Source of the DNA: Ensifer canadensis
GTDB lineage: Bacteria; Pseudomonadota; Alphaproteobacteria; Rhizobiales; Rhizobiaceae
Reading direction: 5' to 3'
NCBI RefSeq assembly: GCF_017488845.2
Contig: NZ_CP083370.1
Coordinates: forward strand, 3,535,501 to 3,599,500
Length of the DNA stretch: 64,000 nucleotides
In this document: in pieces, positions 17,357-25,956 of the stretch
Numbering within the stretch: the stretch's first letter is position 1
Layout: every line of letters begins with the position of its first letter
Program-made: the position numbers and the translations under genes
Notes under the pieces: model-generated
What the model was told of the DNA's origin: nothing
What the model saw: only the letters and a program-made list of their open reading frames with translations
Databases searched by the model: none

Positions 17357-20300
17357 CTACTTCTTCATCTGCTCCTTGAGAGCGGCAAGCTTGGCAAAGG
17401 GCGAATCCGGATCGATCGGCTTCTCCTTGCGCGGCGGGCGCGCCTCGAACTTGGCCGCGTTCGGCTTGCCGCCGCGATCGTGACGATCATGGCGATCCTG
17501 CCGCTGGCCACCCTCGGGCTTGCCGTCGTGCCGCTTGCCGCGGGCCGGTGCGCCGGCCTTGCGGCCGCCTTCGCGTCCCTCGCCCTGGCCTTGGCCTTGC
17601 CCCTGGCGCGGACCGCCACGGCGCTGATCGCCCTGGTGACGGCCACCCTGGCGCTGATTGTCCTGGCGGGTGCCCGGACGCCAGAGGAGAACCGGCTTGG
17701 CTTCGGCAGCCTCGGCACCCTCTTCCGCGGCTGCCTGGGGAGCGGCAGCTTCGCCTTCGGCAGTCGCCGGCTCGACGGAGGCAGGTGCCTCGGTTTCAGC
17801 CGCCGGTTCGCCTTCACCGCTTGCATCCGCATCGTCGTGGTCGGCGGCAGCTTCCGTGGACGCCTCGGCCGGGGCTGCAGGCGCCACGCCCTGGCTTGCC
17901 AGGAACGCTGCGGCATCCTCGGCCTTCACGCTATCGGCGCGGTAGCCAAGCCCCTTGAGAATTTCTTCCATATCGTCAGGCGTTGCGCCGAGAATGGAGA
18001 GCATGGAGGTCGTCGCGGTGAAGCGACGGCCGTCATAGGCGCCTTCGGGACGCGGCTGCGCACCCGGCTTCCACTGCAGCAGCGGACGGATGAGATCCGC
18101 CAGACGCTCGAGGATGTCGATGCGAACGGCACGCTTGCCGAGGAAACGGAAGCCCGCGAGCTTGTAGAACGTCCGCTCAAACGAGGGATCGGTAACGACC
18201 GAGGTGCGGCCAGCGGCCAGCATCGGGATCAGATCGCCATAGCCAGCCTTGTCGAGGCCATCGTTCTTCAGCGCCCAGAGCAGCGTAATGAGCTCGGCCG
18301 GAGCCGGCTTCAACAGCGCGGGCAGGAAGATGTGATAGGCGCCGAAGCGGACGCCATACTTGCGGATCGAGGCGCGACCGTCCTGGTCGAGCGACTTCAC
18401 CTCTTCGGCGACGTCGCGGCGGAACAGCACGCCGAGATTTTCGACGAGCTGGAATGCCAGCCCCTTGGCGAGGCCTTCGAGATCCTCGGCGCGCGAGATA
18501 TCGTCAAGCGGTTTCAGCACCGTGCCGATATGATGGTTCACGAAACGCTCGATGCGGGCGACGACATGCTCGCGCGCATTGGCCTGCAGCTGCTCGTCGG
18601 CAAGCAGGATGACGCGCGGACGCATGACATGGTCGCTGGCCGCAAGCCGAGCCACGGGATCGCCGAGCCAACGCACCAGTCCGTCGGACGATAGCGCAAG
18701 GTCGCCATTGCCGGAGGCGTGCAGACGCGCCGCACGCGCTTCGAACTCGAGCGCCAGCGCCTTCTGCGCAGCACCCTGCACGGCCTTGGCATCCGGTCCG
18801 TCTCCGCCGGTCGCCAGCGTAAACCGGAAACCGGTTAGTTGTCCTACGTGATGGCCTTCAACGAAGACGTCACCATTCACACTGATTTCAGCTTCCAGCA
18901 TAGCATTCTCTCTCAGGCGCTTCATGAGCACAGATGTCCTGCGATCAACAAAGCGTTTCGTCAACCGTTCATGTAGTGCGTCGGACAATCGATCTTCAAT
19001 TTCCCGCGTCTTTTCTTGCCAGTGTGTCGGATCGGCAAGCCATCCGGGCCGGTTCGACACATAGGTCCAGGTTCTGATCTGCGCGATTCGCGCCGAAAGT
19101 GTGTCGATCTCACCATCGGTATAATCCGCCCGACGGACTTGCTCGGCCATGAAATCTTCGTTCACGGCGCCACGTCGGACAAGATCGGCGTAGATCGTGG
19201 AGATCAGATCGGCGTGTTGAGCCGGTGTAATGCGGCGATAATCCGGCAATGCACAGGCTTCCCACAATTTTTCGACCCGGTCCGGCGTCGTCGCCAGATC
19301 GGCCACTTCGGGATAGCGCGACAAATGTTCGAACGCCTGCTGATCCACCGCAGGTAGAGCGCGCGCAAGCCCCGGAATTGTCGGGGCGGCATCCAGGCTT
19401 CGCTTCAACGCGGCAAGCGACGCATAGTCAAACGCCTTGGAGCGCCATTGCAGCACCTTGAGCGGATCGAATTCATGTGACTCGATGCGATGCACCAGCT
19501 CGTTGTCGAACGGATCGACCCGGCCGGTGACGCCGAACGTGCCATCGCGCAGGTGCCGCCCGGCACGCCCGGCGATCTGCGCCAGTTCGGCCGGATTGAG
19601 GTTGCGGAACTGGTAGCCGTCGAACTTGCGGTCCTGTGCGAAGGCGACATGGTCGACGTCGAGGTTCAATCCCATGCCGATCGCATCGGTCGCCACCAGA
19701 AACTCGACGTCGCCTTCCTGATAGAGCGCGACCTGGGCATTGCGCGTGCGCGGCGACAGCGCCCCGAGCACGACGGCAGCGCCGCCGCGCTGACGGCGGA
19801 TCAGCTCGGCAATCGCATAGACTTCGTCTGCCGAAAAGGCGACGATGGCCGAGCGATGCGGCAGGCGGGTGATTTTCTTCGACCCGGCATAGAGCAGCTG
19901 CGACATGCGCGGGCGTTCGACGACGGTGATGCCCGGCAACAATTGTTCGAGGATCGGCCGCATCGTCGCGGCCCCGAGCAGCAGCGTCTCGCCGCGGCCG
20001 CGCAGATAGAGCAGCCGGTCGGTGAAGATGTGACCACGCTCGAGATCGCCGGCGAGCTGCACTTCGTCGATCGCCACGAAGGACGCCGTCGTTTCGCGCG
20101 GCATCGCCTCGACCGTGCAGACCGAGTAGCGGGCGCGATGTGGGGTGATCTTTTCCTCGCCGGTGATCAGCGCAACGTTGTGATGGCCGACCTTTTCGAC
20201 AACACGCGTATAGACCTCGCGCGCGAGCAGCCGCAGCGGCAGCCCGATGACGCCGCTATCGTGCGCGATCATGCGCTCGATCGCATAATGCGTCTTGCCG

Positions 20301-20383
20301 GTATTGGTTGGCCCGAGCACCGCGGTGACGCCGCGGCCGCTCAGGATCATGGGGTGAACGGACACGTCATCGATCCCGGGCAT
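17357..20383 (-). CDS. SUV3-like DExH RNA helicase with low-complexity tail
   Basis: 1008 residues. Helicase motifs include LGPTNTGKTHYA (motif I, about residues 23-34), AIDEVQLAGD (motif II, the DEVQ form of SUV3/Ski2 relatives) and QIAGRAGRH (motif VI, near 280). The SUV3-type C-terminal domain follows, to about residue 790. The tail is unusual. It has an Ala/Glu-rich stretch (about 820-900) and then a Gln/Gly/Arg-rich, RGG-like stretch that probably binds RNA. Mitochondrial SUV3 unwinds RNA for degradation. An ATG 11 codons downstream (MILSGRGVTAVLG) is an alternative start. Confidence 0.85.
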   Translation of the reverse strand: MPGIDDVSVHPMILSGRGVTAVLGPTNTGKTHYAIERMIAHDSGVIGLPLRLLAREVYTRVVEKVGHHNVALITGEEKITPHRARYSVCTVEAMPRETTASFVAIDEVQLAGDLERGHIFTDRLLYLRGRGETLLLGAATMRPILEQLLPGITVVERPRMSQLLYAGSKKITRLPHRSAIVAFSADEVYAIAELIRRQRGGAAVVLGALSPRTRNAQVALYQEGDVEFLVATDAIGMGLNLDVDHVAFAQDRKFDGYQFRNLNPAELAQIAGRAGRHLRDGTFGVTGRVDPFDNELVHRIESHEFDPLKVLQWRSKAFDYASLAALKRSLDAAPTIPGLARALPAVDQQAFEHLSRYPEVADLATTPDRVEKLWEACALPDYRRITPAQHADLISTIYADLVRRGAVNEDFMAEQVRRADYTDGEIDTLSARIAQIRTWTYVSNRPGWLADPTHWQEKTREIEDRLSDALHERLTKRFVDRRTSVLMKRLRENAMLEAEISVNGDVFVEGHHVGQLTGFRFTLATGGDGPDAKAVQGAAQKALALEFEARAARLHASGNGDLALSSDGLVRWLGDPVARLAASDHVMRPRVILLADEQLQANAREHVVARIERFVNHHIGTVLKPLDDISRAEDLEGLAKGLAFQLVENLGVLFRRDVAEEVKSLDQDGRASIRKYGVRFGAYHIFLPALLKPAPAELITLLWALKNDGLDKAGYGDLIPMLAAGRTSVVTDPSFERTFYKLAGFRFLGKRAVRIDILERLADLIRPLLQWKPGAQPRPEGAYDGRRFTATTSMLSILGATPDDMEEILKGLGYRADSVKAEDAAAFLASQGVAPAAPAEASTEAAADHDDADASGEGEPAAETEAPASVEPATAEGEAAAPQAAAEEGAEAAEAKPVLLWRPGTRQDNQRQGGRHQGDQRRGGPRQGQGQGQGEGREGGRKAGAPARGKRHDGKPEGGQRQDRHDRHDRGGKPNAAKFEARPPRKEKPIDPDSPFAKLAALKEQMKK

Positions 20384-20544
20384 TCAAGAACATAAGAGGC
20401 GCCTTTACGCGCCGGCGGCAAACACATGCCCACGCACCGCGGCAAACGCAAGGGGCGCCGGCAACTAAAACCATTTCCCGGCAAACCAGCGCCTGCCCGC
20501 ACCACCATATCTGGACGTGCGAAATTAAGGTTCGGAACAGCCAC

Positions 20545-20895
20545 GGAACGAATCGGCGACGAATCGCTGACTCCACTCGATTCACTGTATGTTCACGGCT
20601 ACATATAGATTGCAACTGCCAATATTGCACCACATGCTGAATCAGGTCTCTGGCAGCGCGTGCGCCGTGCACCCCGAGCGTTAATCTGGGTTGCCGAAGC
20701 ATTAAAGGTGGCAAAGGATTCGGAATCCAAGACTCTGGAAAGTTTAGGAAATTTTAACCGAAGAATCAGGCTGATTCGCCGGAATCAGGGAATGGGAATC
20801 GCTGCGTTAACACATCGACCAAAGCCGGAACGAATCGACGACGAATCACAGACATCACTGCGTTCCACATTCGTTCTCCACAACATATGGTATGT
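20545..20895. repeat. diverged direct repeat within the GANTC island
   Basis: Two units of about 60 bp (20545-20608 and 20827-20891) both begin GGAACGAATCGRCGACGAATC. They stay alignable through CACTC/CACTG and CACATAT-like ends at about 70 percent identity by eye. They may be duplicated small-RNA or regulatory units. Confidence 0.55.
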
Positions 20896-20952
20896 CGACG
20901 CACGGCAAACAACAGGCCAGAAACCGGCTTTCTCCAACTTGCGGACAGATTC
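20550..20952. promoter_or_regulatory. cluster of 15 GANTC (CcrM) methylation sites
   Basis: GANTC occurs at 20550, 20561, 20569, 20579, 20639, 20717, 20723, 20731, 20763, 20773, 20782, 20796, 20832, 20843 and 20948. That is 15 in 403 bp, where one or two would be expected at this composition. CcrM methylates this sequence in alphaproteobacteria, and GcrA/CtrA use the methylation state in cell-cycle control. TTAAC-type half-sites occur at 20754, 20807 and 20963. Confidence 0.7.
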
Positions 20953-21050
20953 CGGTGCGCCATTAACCTTCTGTCTTTGAACCGAGCAGGCAATAAAAAT
21001 GAAACGGCGCCCCAAACGGAGCGCCGTCGAAAGTGCGGGCGATAACAGGA

Positions 21051-21776
21051 TCAGACGAAGAACTGTCCGCCATTGGCGGAGATCGTCGACCCCGTGATGA
21101 AGCCGGCATCGTCGGATGCGAGGAAAACCACGCAGCGGGCAATCTCCTCCGGCTCGCCCAGACGACCGACCGGGATCTGCGGAATGATCCGCTCGTTGAG
21201 AACCTTTTCCGGTATCGCCCGCACCATCTCCGTGCCGATGTAGCCCGGGCAGATGGCATTGACAGTGATGCCTTTGGCAGCCCCTTCCTGGGAGAGTGCC
21301 TTGGTGAAGCCGAGATCACCGGCCTTGGCGGCCGAGTAGTTCGCCTGCCCCATCTGGCCCTTCTGGCCGTTGATCGACGAAATATTGATCACCCGCCCGA
21401 AGCTGCGGTCCCGCATGCCGGTCCAGACCGGATGGGTCATGTTGAACAGGCCGGTCAGGTTGGTGTTGATCACCTCGCCCCATTGCTCCGGGGTCATCTT
21501 GTGGAACATGGCATCACGGGTGATGCCGGCATTGTTGACAAGCACTTCGATCGGCCCAAGGTCGGCCTCGACCTTGGCAATGCCGTCGACGCAGGACTGA
21601 TAGTTGGAGACATCCCACTTGTAGACCGGGATGCCGGTTTCCTCCTTGAACGCCTGCGCCTTCTCGTCATTGCCGGCGTAGTTGGCAGCAACCTTGTATC
21701 CTGCATTCTTCAGCGCGATGGAAATCGCGGCGCCAATGCCGCGTGACCCACCCGTAACCAATGCTACCCTGCTCAT
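21051..21776 (-). CDS. phaB: acetoacetyl-CoA reductase
   Basis: 241-residue short-chain dehydrogenase. It reduces acetoacetyl-CoA with NADPH to (R)-3-hydroxybutyryl-CoA, the monomer for polyhydroxybutyrate. The cofactor motif TGGSRGIG is at residues 8-15, NNAGITRDAMFHKM follows, and the catalytic YSAAKAG lies near 150. PhaB-type features include VINTNLTGLFNMT and NAICPGYIGTEMV. It follows phaA on the same strand, with one small secreted-protein gene between them. Confidence 0.94.
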   Translation of the reverse strand: MSRVALVTGGSRGIGAAISIALKNAGYKVAANYAGNDEKAQAFKEETGIPVYKWDVSNYQSCVDGIAKVEADLGPIEVLVNNAGITRDAMFHKMTPEQWGEVINTNLTGLFNMTHPVWTGMRDRSFGRVINISSINGQKGQMGQANYSAAKAGDLGFTKALSQEGAAKGITVNAICPGYIGTEMVRAIPEKVLNERIIPQIPVGRLGEPEEIARCVVFLASDDAGFITGSTISANGGQFFV

Positions 21777-21793
21777 GCTCGCCTCCCACTTGA

Positions 21794-22153
21794 TTAATTC
21801 AGTTTATCAAAGGCCTTCTTCATCAATTTTTCGCCCATATGCTGCCCGTAGATCCTGGCCGCAGCCTGAAATTGCGGATCAGCGAGCATGGACATTCCGA
21901 CCTCGCACTTGGTCAGCGCGAGGTTCATCAACAGACTGCTCATCTGGACGACGTAGGATTTGACACTGCCGCTGTCGTCGTTGAGGGCAGCGATCATCAG
22001 GTTCTTGAAAACGGTCTCGTCATCGACAGTCGTGTGGTCCAGCATGCACTGGACCACTTTTGCCTGTTCGAACGGCGGAGATGTCGCATGACCCTGGTTC
22101 GCCGACGAAGCGACAAACAGGACCGAAAAGATCAACCCGCTGACATGACGCAT
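21794..22153 (-). CDS. small secreted protein of unknown function
   Basis: 119 residues; I do not recognise the family. It has a clear Sec signal peptide (MRHVSGLIFSVLFVASSANQ, cleavage expected near GHATS), so the product should be periplasmic. The mature part is mostly helical with two cysteines (VVQCML and LTKCEVG) that could form a disulfide. The start at 22153 is 13 bp downstream of the phaA stop, and the stop is 18 bp upstream of phaB. It therefore sits inside the phaA-phaB transcription unit, which is an odd place for a secreted protein. Confidence 0.75.
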   Translation of the reverse strand: MRHVSGLIFSVLFVASSANQGHATSPPFEQAKVVQCMLDHTTVDDETVFKNLMIAALNDDSGSVKSYVVQMSSLLMNLALTKCEVGMSMLADPQFQAAARIYGQHMGEKLMKKAFDKLN

Positions 22154-22166
22154 GCGGTCGGGCCGG

Positions 22167-23348
22167 TCAGAGACGCTCGACGCACATGGCGACGCCCATG
22201 CCGCCACCGATGCACAAGGTCACAAGGCCCTTGGAAACGCCGCGGCGCTTCATTTCGAACAGCAGCGTGTTGAGAACGCGGGCGCCGGACGCGCCGATCG
22301 GATGTCCGATCGCAATCGCGCCGCCATTGACGTTGACGATCGACAGATCCCAGCCGAGGTCCTTGTTGACCGCGCAGGCCTGTGCCGCGAAGGCCTCGTT
22401 GGCTTCGACGAGTTCGACATCACCGATCGCCCAGCCGGCCTTCTCCAGCGCCTTGCGCGATGCCGGGATCGGGCCTGTGCCCATCACCTGCGGATCGACG
22501 CCGGCCGTGGCCCAGGAAACGATGCGCGCGAGCGGCTGAATGCCGCGCTTGGCGGCCTCTGCCTCGGTCATCAGCAGGGTGGCGGCGGCACCGTCATTGA
22601 GGCCGGATGCGTTGCCGGCGGTCACGGTTCCCTCCTTGTCGAAGGCCGGACGCAGCTTGGTCATCTGGTCGATGGTCGCGCCATGGCGGATATATTCGTC
22701 CTGATCGACGATGACGTCACCCTTGCGGCCCTTGACGACGAACGGAACGATCTCGTCAGCGAAGCGGCCCGCCTTCTGCGCGGCCTCGGCCTTATTCTGC
22801 GACGCCAGCGCAAACTGATCCTGCTCCTCGCGGGTCAGCTGCCACTGACGGGCGACATTCTCCGCGGTGATACCCATGTGGTAGCCGTAGAAGGCGTCCG
22901 TCAGGCCATCCTTGATCATCGTGTCGATCATCTTGAAGTCGCCCATCTTCACGCCGCCACGCAGGTGCGAGCAATGCGGTGCCATCGACATCGACTCCAT
23001 GCCGCCGGCAATGATGATTTCTGCATCGCCGGATGCGATCTGCTGCATGCCGAGCGCGACTGCGCGCAGGCCCGAGCCGCAAAGCTGGTTCATGCCCCAG
23101 GCGGTCTTTTCTGGCGGAATGCCCGCCTTCATCGCGGCCTGGCGCGCCGGGTTCTGGCCTTCGCCTGCCTGCAGCACCTGCCCGAGGATCACTTCATCGA
23201 CCTCGTTCGCCTCGACGCCGGCGCGTTCGAGTACCGCCTTGATGACGGCGGCGCCAAGCTCGTGGGCCGGTGTGTTGCCGAAGGCACCGTTGAAGGATCC
23301 GACGGCGGTACGTGCCGCGCTGGCGATCACGATGGAGGGATTGCTCAT
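22167..23348 (-). CDS. phaA: acetyl-CoA acetyltransferase (beta-ketothiolase)
   Basis: Condenses two acetyl-CoA to acetoacetyl-CoA, the first step of polyhydroxybutyrate synthesis. 393 residues. The nucleophilic cysteine is C90 in [10 protein letters not shown]; the base histidine is in [16 protein letters not shown] and the second catalytic cysteine in the C-terminal [10 protein letters not shown]. The ATG at 23348 gives the standard start ([17 protein letters not shown]). It is divergent from phaR, with 223 bp between the starts, which is where the PhaR operator would be expected. Confidence 0.96.
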   Translation of the reverse strand: MSNPSIVIASAARTAVGSFNGAFGNTPAHELGAAVIKAVLERAGVEANEVDEVILGQVLQAGEGQNPARQAAMKAGIPPEKTAWGMNQLCGSGLRAVALGMQQIASGDAEIIIAGGMESMSMAPHCSHLRGGVKMGDFKMIDTMIKDGLTDAFYGYHMGITAENVARQWQLTREEQDQFALASQNKAEAAQKAGRFADEIVPFVVKGRKGDVIVDQDEYIRHGATIDQMTKLRPAFDKEGTVTAGNASGLNDGAAATLLMTEAEAAKRGIQPLARIVSWATAGVDPQVMGTGPIPASRKALEKAGWAIGDVELVEANEAFAAQACAVNKDLGWDLSIVNVNGGAIAIGHPIGASGARVLNTLLFEMKRRGVSKGLVTLCIGGGMGVAMCVERL

Positions 23349-23571
23349 GGGGGACGTTTCCTCAGATTTTCTTGCGTGACGACAGCAGACTGGCAAAGCG
23401 CGGGGCGCAAGTCAAACGCCTTGATGCACTGCCGCAAAACCGTCATCCCCTGCCGACCGCGAGATTTCGCACTTGCGTCGCCGCATCGCACAAAGACATT
23501 GTCAGCGGCATTCGTTTGCGGATACTCTGAAAAGTAGAAAAAGACGGACCGCGGGTAATGAGGAGAGCCTG

Positions 23572-24150
23572 ATGGCGAAGAACGACGGCCAGATCGTAAT
23601 CAAGAAATATGCGAACCGGCGGCTCTACAACACCGGGACCAGCACCTACGTCACGCTCGACGACCTGGCCGTGATGGTGAAGAAGGGCGAGGAGTTTACC
23701 GTACAGGACGCCAAATCAGGCGAAGACATTACCCATTCGGTTCTGACGCAGATCATCTTCGAGCAGGAATCCAAGACCGGCAACACGCTGCTGCCGATTT
23801 CGTTCCTGCGCCAGCTGATTTCCTTCTACGGCGACCAGATGCAGATGGTCGTGCCGAGCTATCTCGAGCACTCGATGCAGGCCTTCACCGAGCAGCAGGT
23901 GCAGATGCGGGAGCAGATCAACAAGGCCTTCGGCGACACGCCGCTCGGCAAGAACCTGCAGGCGCCGCTGCAACTGGTCGAGGAGCAGGTTCGGCGCAAC
24001 ACAGAGATGTTCCATCAGGCGATGCAGATGTTTTCGCCGTTCATCGCCTCGCCTCCGGTCAAGGAGACCAAGAAGGCGGAAGCCAAGGATATCGACGAGT
24101 TGAAGGAGCAATTGCGCGCCCTTCAGACCAAGCTCGACAATCTCGGCTGA
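23572..24150 (+). CDS. phaR: polyhydroxyalkanoate synthesis repressor PhaR
   Basis: 192 residues. The N-terminal DNA-binding domain carries the hallmark KKYANRRLYNT at residues 11-21 and TYVTLDDLAVMVKKGEEF. The second domain (LPISFLRQLISFYGDQMQMVVP) binds polymer in the family, and the C-terminus is a short coiled coil. PhaR represses phasin and PHB genes until granules titrate it away. The ATG at 23572 follows an AGGAGAG site. It faces away from phaA, so the gap is a shared control region. Confidence 0.94.
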   Translation: MAKNDGQIVIKKYANRRLYNTGTSTYVTLDDLAVMVKKGEEFTVQDAKSGEDITHSVLTQIIFEQESKTGNTLLPISFLRQLISFYGDQMQMVVPSYLEHSMQAFTEQQVQMREQINKAFGDTPLGKNLQAPLQLVEEQVRRNTEMFHQAMQMFSPFIASPPVKETKKAEAKDIDELKEQLRALQTKLDNLG

Positions 24151-24217
24151 GCGTATCGCGACGGCGCCGCGGTCCTCATCGGCACGCGGCGATGTGAGCG
24201 TTCTTCTTCAGTCCGCT

Positions 24218-24619
24218 TCAAAGACCGATTGAAACGTCCCGGCCGGCCGATCGCATCGACACGGAGAAGCCGGCGATGACGTCGATGAAGCTGATCGTCA
24301 TCAGGATGAAGAAGATTTGTGTGGCCGCCGGGGCGACCAGTAGGAACTCGACCAGGAACGCGATGAAGAGCACCATCGACAACAGATGGTCCATCAGCGC
24401 CCGCGTGCCGGTGCGGGTCGCCTTGAGAATTTCCACGAAAAGCAGAAGCAAGGCCACGACGATCAGGAGATCGCCGAAGCTCATGGCCCATGTCGCGCCG
24501 GACAGCATGGACAGCGACATCACGCCGGCACCGAGGCCAGCCGTGCCGCCGAAAAGGCCGAGCATGGCAAGGTTGTAGATGGCAAAGGGCAGGATCAGCA
24601 ATGGAATGGCGGCAAGCAT
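24218..24619 (-). CDS. small inner-membrane protein, unknown
   Basis: 133 residues with four hydrophobic spans (about residues 1-22, 27-45, 49-65 and 85-120), so an integral inner-membrane protein. I recognise no family motif. A TTG two codons upstream is an alternative start. It is convergent with phaR and lies upstream of no clear partner. Similar small membrane proteins are common in rhizobial genomes without assigned function. Confidence 0.7.
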   Translation of the reverse strand: MLAAIPLLILPFAIYNLAMLGLFGGTAGLGAGVMSLSMLSGATWAMSFGDLLIVVALLLLFVEILKATRTGTRALMDHLLSMVLFIAFLVEFLLVAPAATQIFFILMTISFIDVIAGFSVSMRSAGRDVSIGL

Positions 24620-24730
24620 GAACAAATGCGCTCCCTCTTCAATGAGTGATCGCTACATGCGCCACGTGACGCCAGAGATCACCACGCCGACTTAATACCA
24701 ACCTCTCCGTCGAGAAGATGTCAGGCATGC

Positions 24731-24762
24731 AAAAGAAAAGGGCTGGCAAAGCCAGCCCTTTA
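24731..24762 (-). terminator. Rho-independent terminator of rpmF
   Basis: On the minus strand AAAGGGCTGGC pairs with GCCAGCCCTTT around a TTT loop, followed by a T-rich run. It lies about 24 bp beyond the rpmF stop. Confidence 0.88.
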
Positions 24763-24785
24763 ACTCGGTCCGCCAATGTCAGCGC

Positions 24786-24971
24786 TTATGCGCTTTCCTT
24801 CGGGGTCAGAACCTGACGACCACGGTACATGCCGGTCTTCAGGTCGATGTGGTGCGGGCGACGCAGTTCACCGGAGTTCTTGTCTTCGATGTAGGTCGGC
24901 GTCTTGAGGGCGTCAGCAGAACGGCGCATGCCACGCTTGGACGGGCTCGTTTTTCTTTTAGGTACAGCCAT
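24786..24971 (-). CDS. rpmF: 50S ribosomal protein L32
   Basis: 61 residues, beginning with the invariant [18 protein letters not shown]. It is a small basic protein of the large ribosomal subunit. The C-terminal half contains [12 protein letters not shown], as in other alphaproteobacteria. The zinc-ligand cysteines of some L32 proteins are absent, which is normal for this group. The ATG at 24971 is preferred over one four codons upstream. A strong terminator follows, so it is a single-gene unit. Confidence 0.97.
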   Translation of the reverse strand: MAVPKRKTSPSKRGMRRSADALKTPTYIEDKNSGELRRPHHIDLKTGMYRGRQVLTPKESA

Positions 24972-25130
24972 TTCATTCTCCACTTATCGGGCAAAACACT
25001 GTTCAGCAGCCGAAATGGCCGTATAAAACAGATGTTAATCACGGAAATTTGGCGCGCTTATACATGGCGAACTGCCGCTTGACCAGTCCCCGAGCGCAAT
25101 TTTTCGACTCCTCCTCGCAAGGAAGTCGAA

Positions 25131-25778
25131 TCAGACTTCTTCCTCGGCAACGATCCACGGTTCCGCTCGTGCGGCCGCTTCCCATTTCCGGGATGCCGGA
25201 TGCGCCTTTACTCGCTCCATATATCCCAACGTCGTGGGGTCGCTAACGAGATTGTAGACGTCGAAGCGGTTAACCACAGGCGCGTACATCGCATCCGCAG
25301 CCGTGAACGACCCGAAAAGGAACGGACCGCCGGAGCGCGCGAGCGCGTCGGCCCAGATCGTCTCGATGCGGGCGACATCGGCGCGCACGTCGCCCGAAAC
25401 CCCAAGCGTCTGTTTCTGCCGGCGAATGTTCATCGGGCAGGCGCTGCGCAAGGCACGAAAGCCGGAGAGCATTTCGCAGGCATAGCTGCGCGCCCGCGCC
25501 CGGTCCTGTTGGTCTGCCGGCCAAAGCCCGGCATCCGGAAACAGTTCGGCGACATATTCGATGATCGCCAGCGACTCCCAGATCTTGACGTCGCCATGCT
25601 CGAGAAGCGGCACACGCCCGGTCGGCGAGATTTCCCGCAGCTTCGGGTTTCCGGTCGCAAAATCGAAGGGAATGACCACGTCCTCGAAGGCAATGCCTGA
25701 GGCTTCGAGCGCCAGCCACGGTCGCAGCGACCAGGACGAATAGTTCTTGTTGCCGACGTAAAGGACGAGTTTGTTCAA
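25131..25778 (-). CDS. glutathione S-transferase family protein
   Basis: 215 residues. The N-terminal thioredoxin-like domain has NYSSWSLRPWLALEA (with the likely glutathione-activating serines) and GRVPLLEHGDVKIWESLAIIEYVAE (the cis-Pro and Glu/Ser glutathione contacts). A helical C-terminal domain follows, including GPFLFGSFTAADAMYAPV. Cytosolic GSTs of this type conjugate or reduce electrophiles; the substrate is unknown. It starts at TTG (25778) with a GGGAG site upstream. It forms its own unit ahead of a repeat element. Confidence 0.87.
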   Translation of the reverse strand: MNKLVLYVGNKNYSSWSLRPWLALEASGIAFEDVVIPFDFATGNPKLREISPTGRVPLLEHGDVKIWESLAIIEYVAELFPDAGLWPADQQDRARARSYACEMLSGFRALRSACPMNIRRQKQTLGVSGDVRADVARIETIWADALARSGGPFLFGSFTAADAMYAPVVNRFDVYNLVSDPTTLGYMERVKAHPASRKWEAAARAEPWIVAEEEV

Positions 25779-25812
25779 GATTGGATCTCCCTATGCACCC
25801 TGCTGCAACCAT

Positions 25813-25917
25813 TACAGCGCCGCGCGTCTTATTAGACGCGCAAAGGTCGCTGTAGCACTTTGAACTGCTGCATGTTTTTATCCTTAAATCGAATAGGATT
25901 TAAGGAAACATGCAGTA
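25813..25917 (+). repeat. 105-nt twin-hairpin element, family 1, copy B
   Basis: The best-preserved forward copy, bounded by TA on both sides. The first hairpin has arms CAGCG/CGCTG and GCGCGTCT/AGACGCGC. The second has arms CTGCATGTTT/AAACATGCAG and CTTAAATC/GATTTAAG. It lies between the GST start and the mtgA stop. Confidence 0.88.
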
Positions 25918-25956
25918 GGCCACGGCGAGCATCAGGACCAATGAATAGGCGTCATC

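Larger units (their letters stand above)
20384..21050. other. 667-bp gene-free interval
   Basis: No convincing gene. The short frames in it have no ribosome-binding site and no family resemblance. It is visibly richer in A and T than the flanking genes. It contains the GANTC cluster and a diverged direct repeat, listed separately. Confidence 0.7.

Noticed and set aside
17207..18694. 495-codon open frame on the plus strand over the helicase tail
   Set aside because: It is the complement of the helicase's low-complexity coding sequence; the apparent hydrophobic run comes from the Gln/Gly/Arg codons on the other strand.
20426..20980. Two short plus-strand frames (60 and 106 codons) in the GANTC island
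   Set aside because: They have no ribosome-binding site and no family resemblance; their similarity to each other comes from the DNA direct repeat.
20384..21050. Chromosomal replication origin
   Set aside because: The GANTC density prompted the idea, but I found no cluster of DnaA boxes and no dnaA, hemE or parAB nearby.
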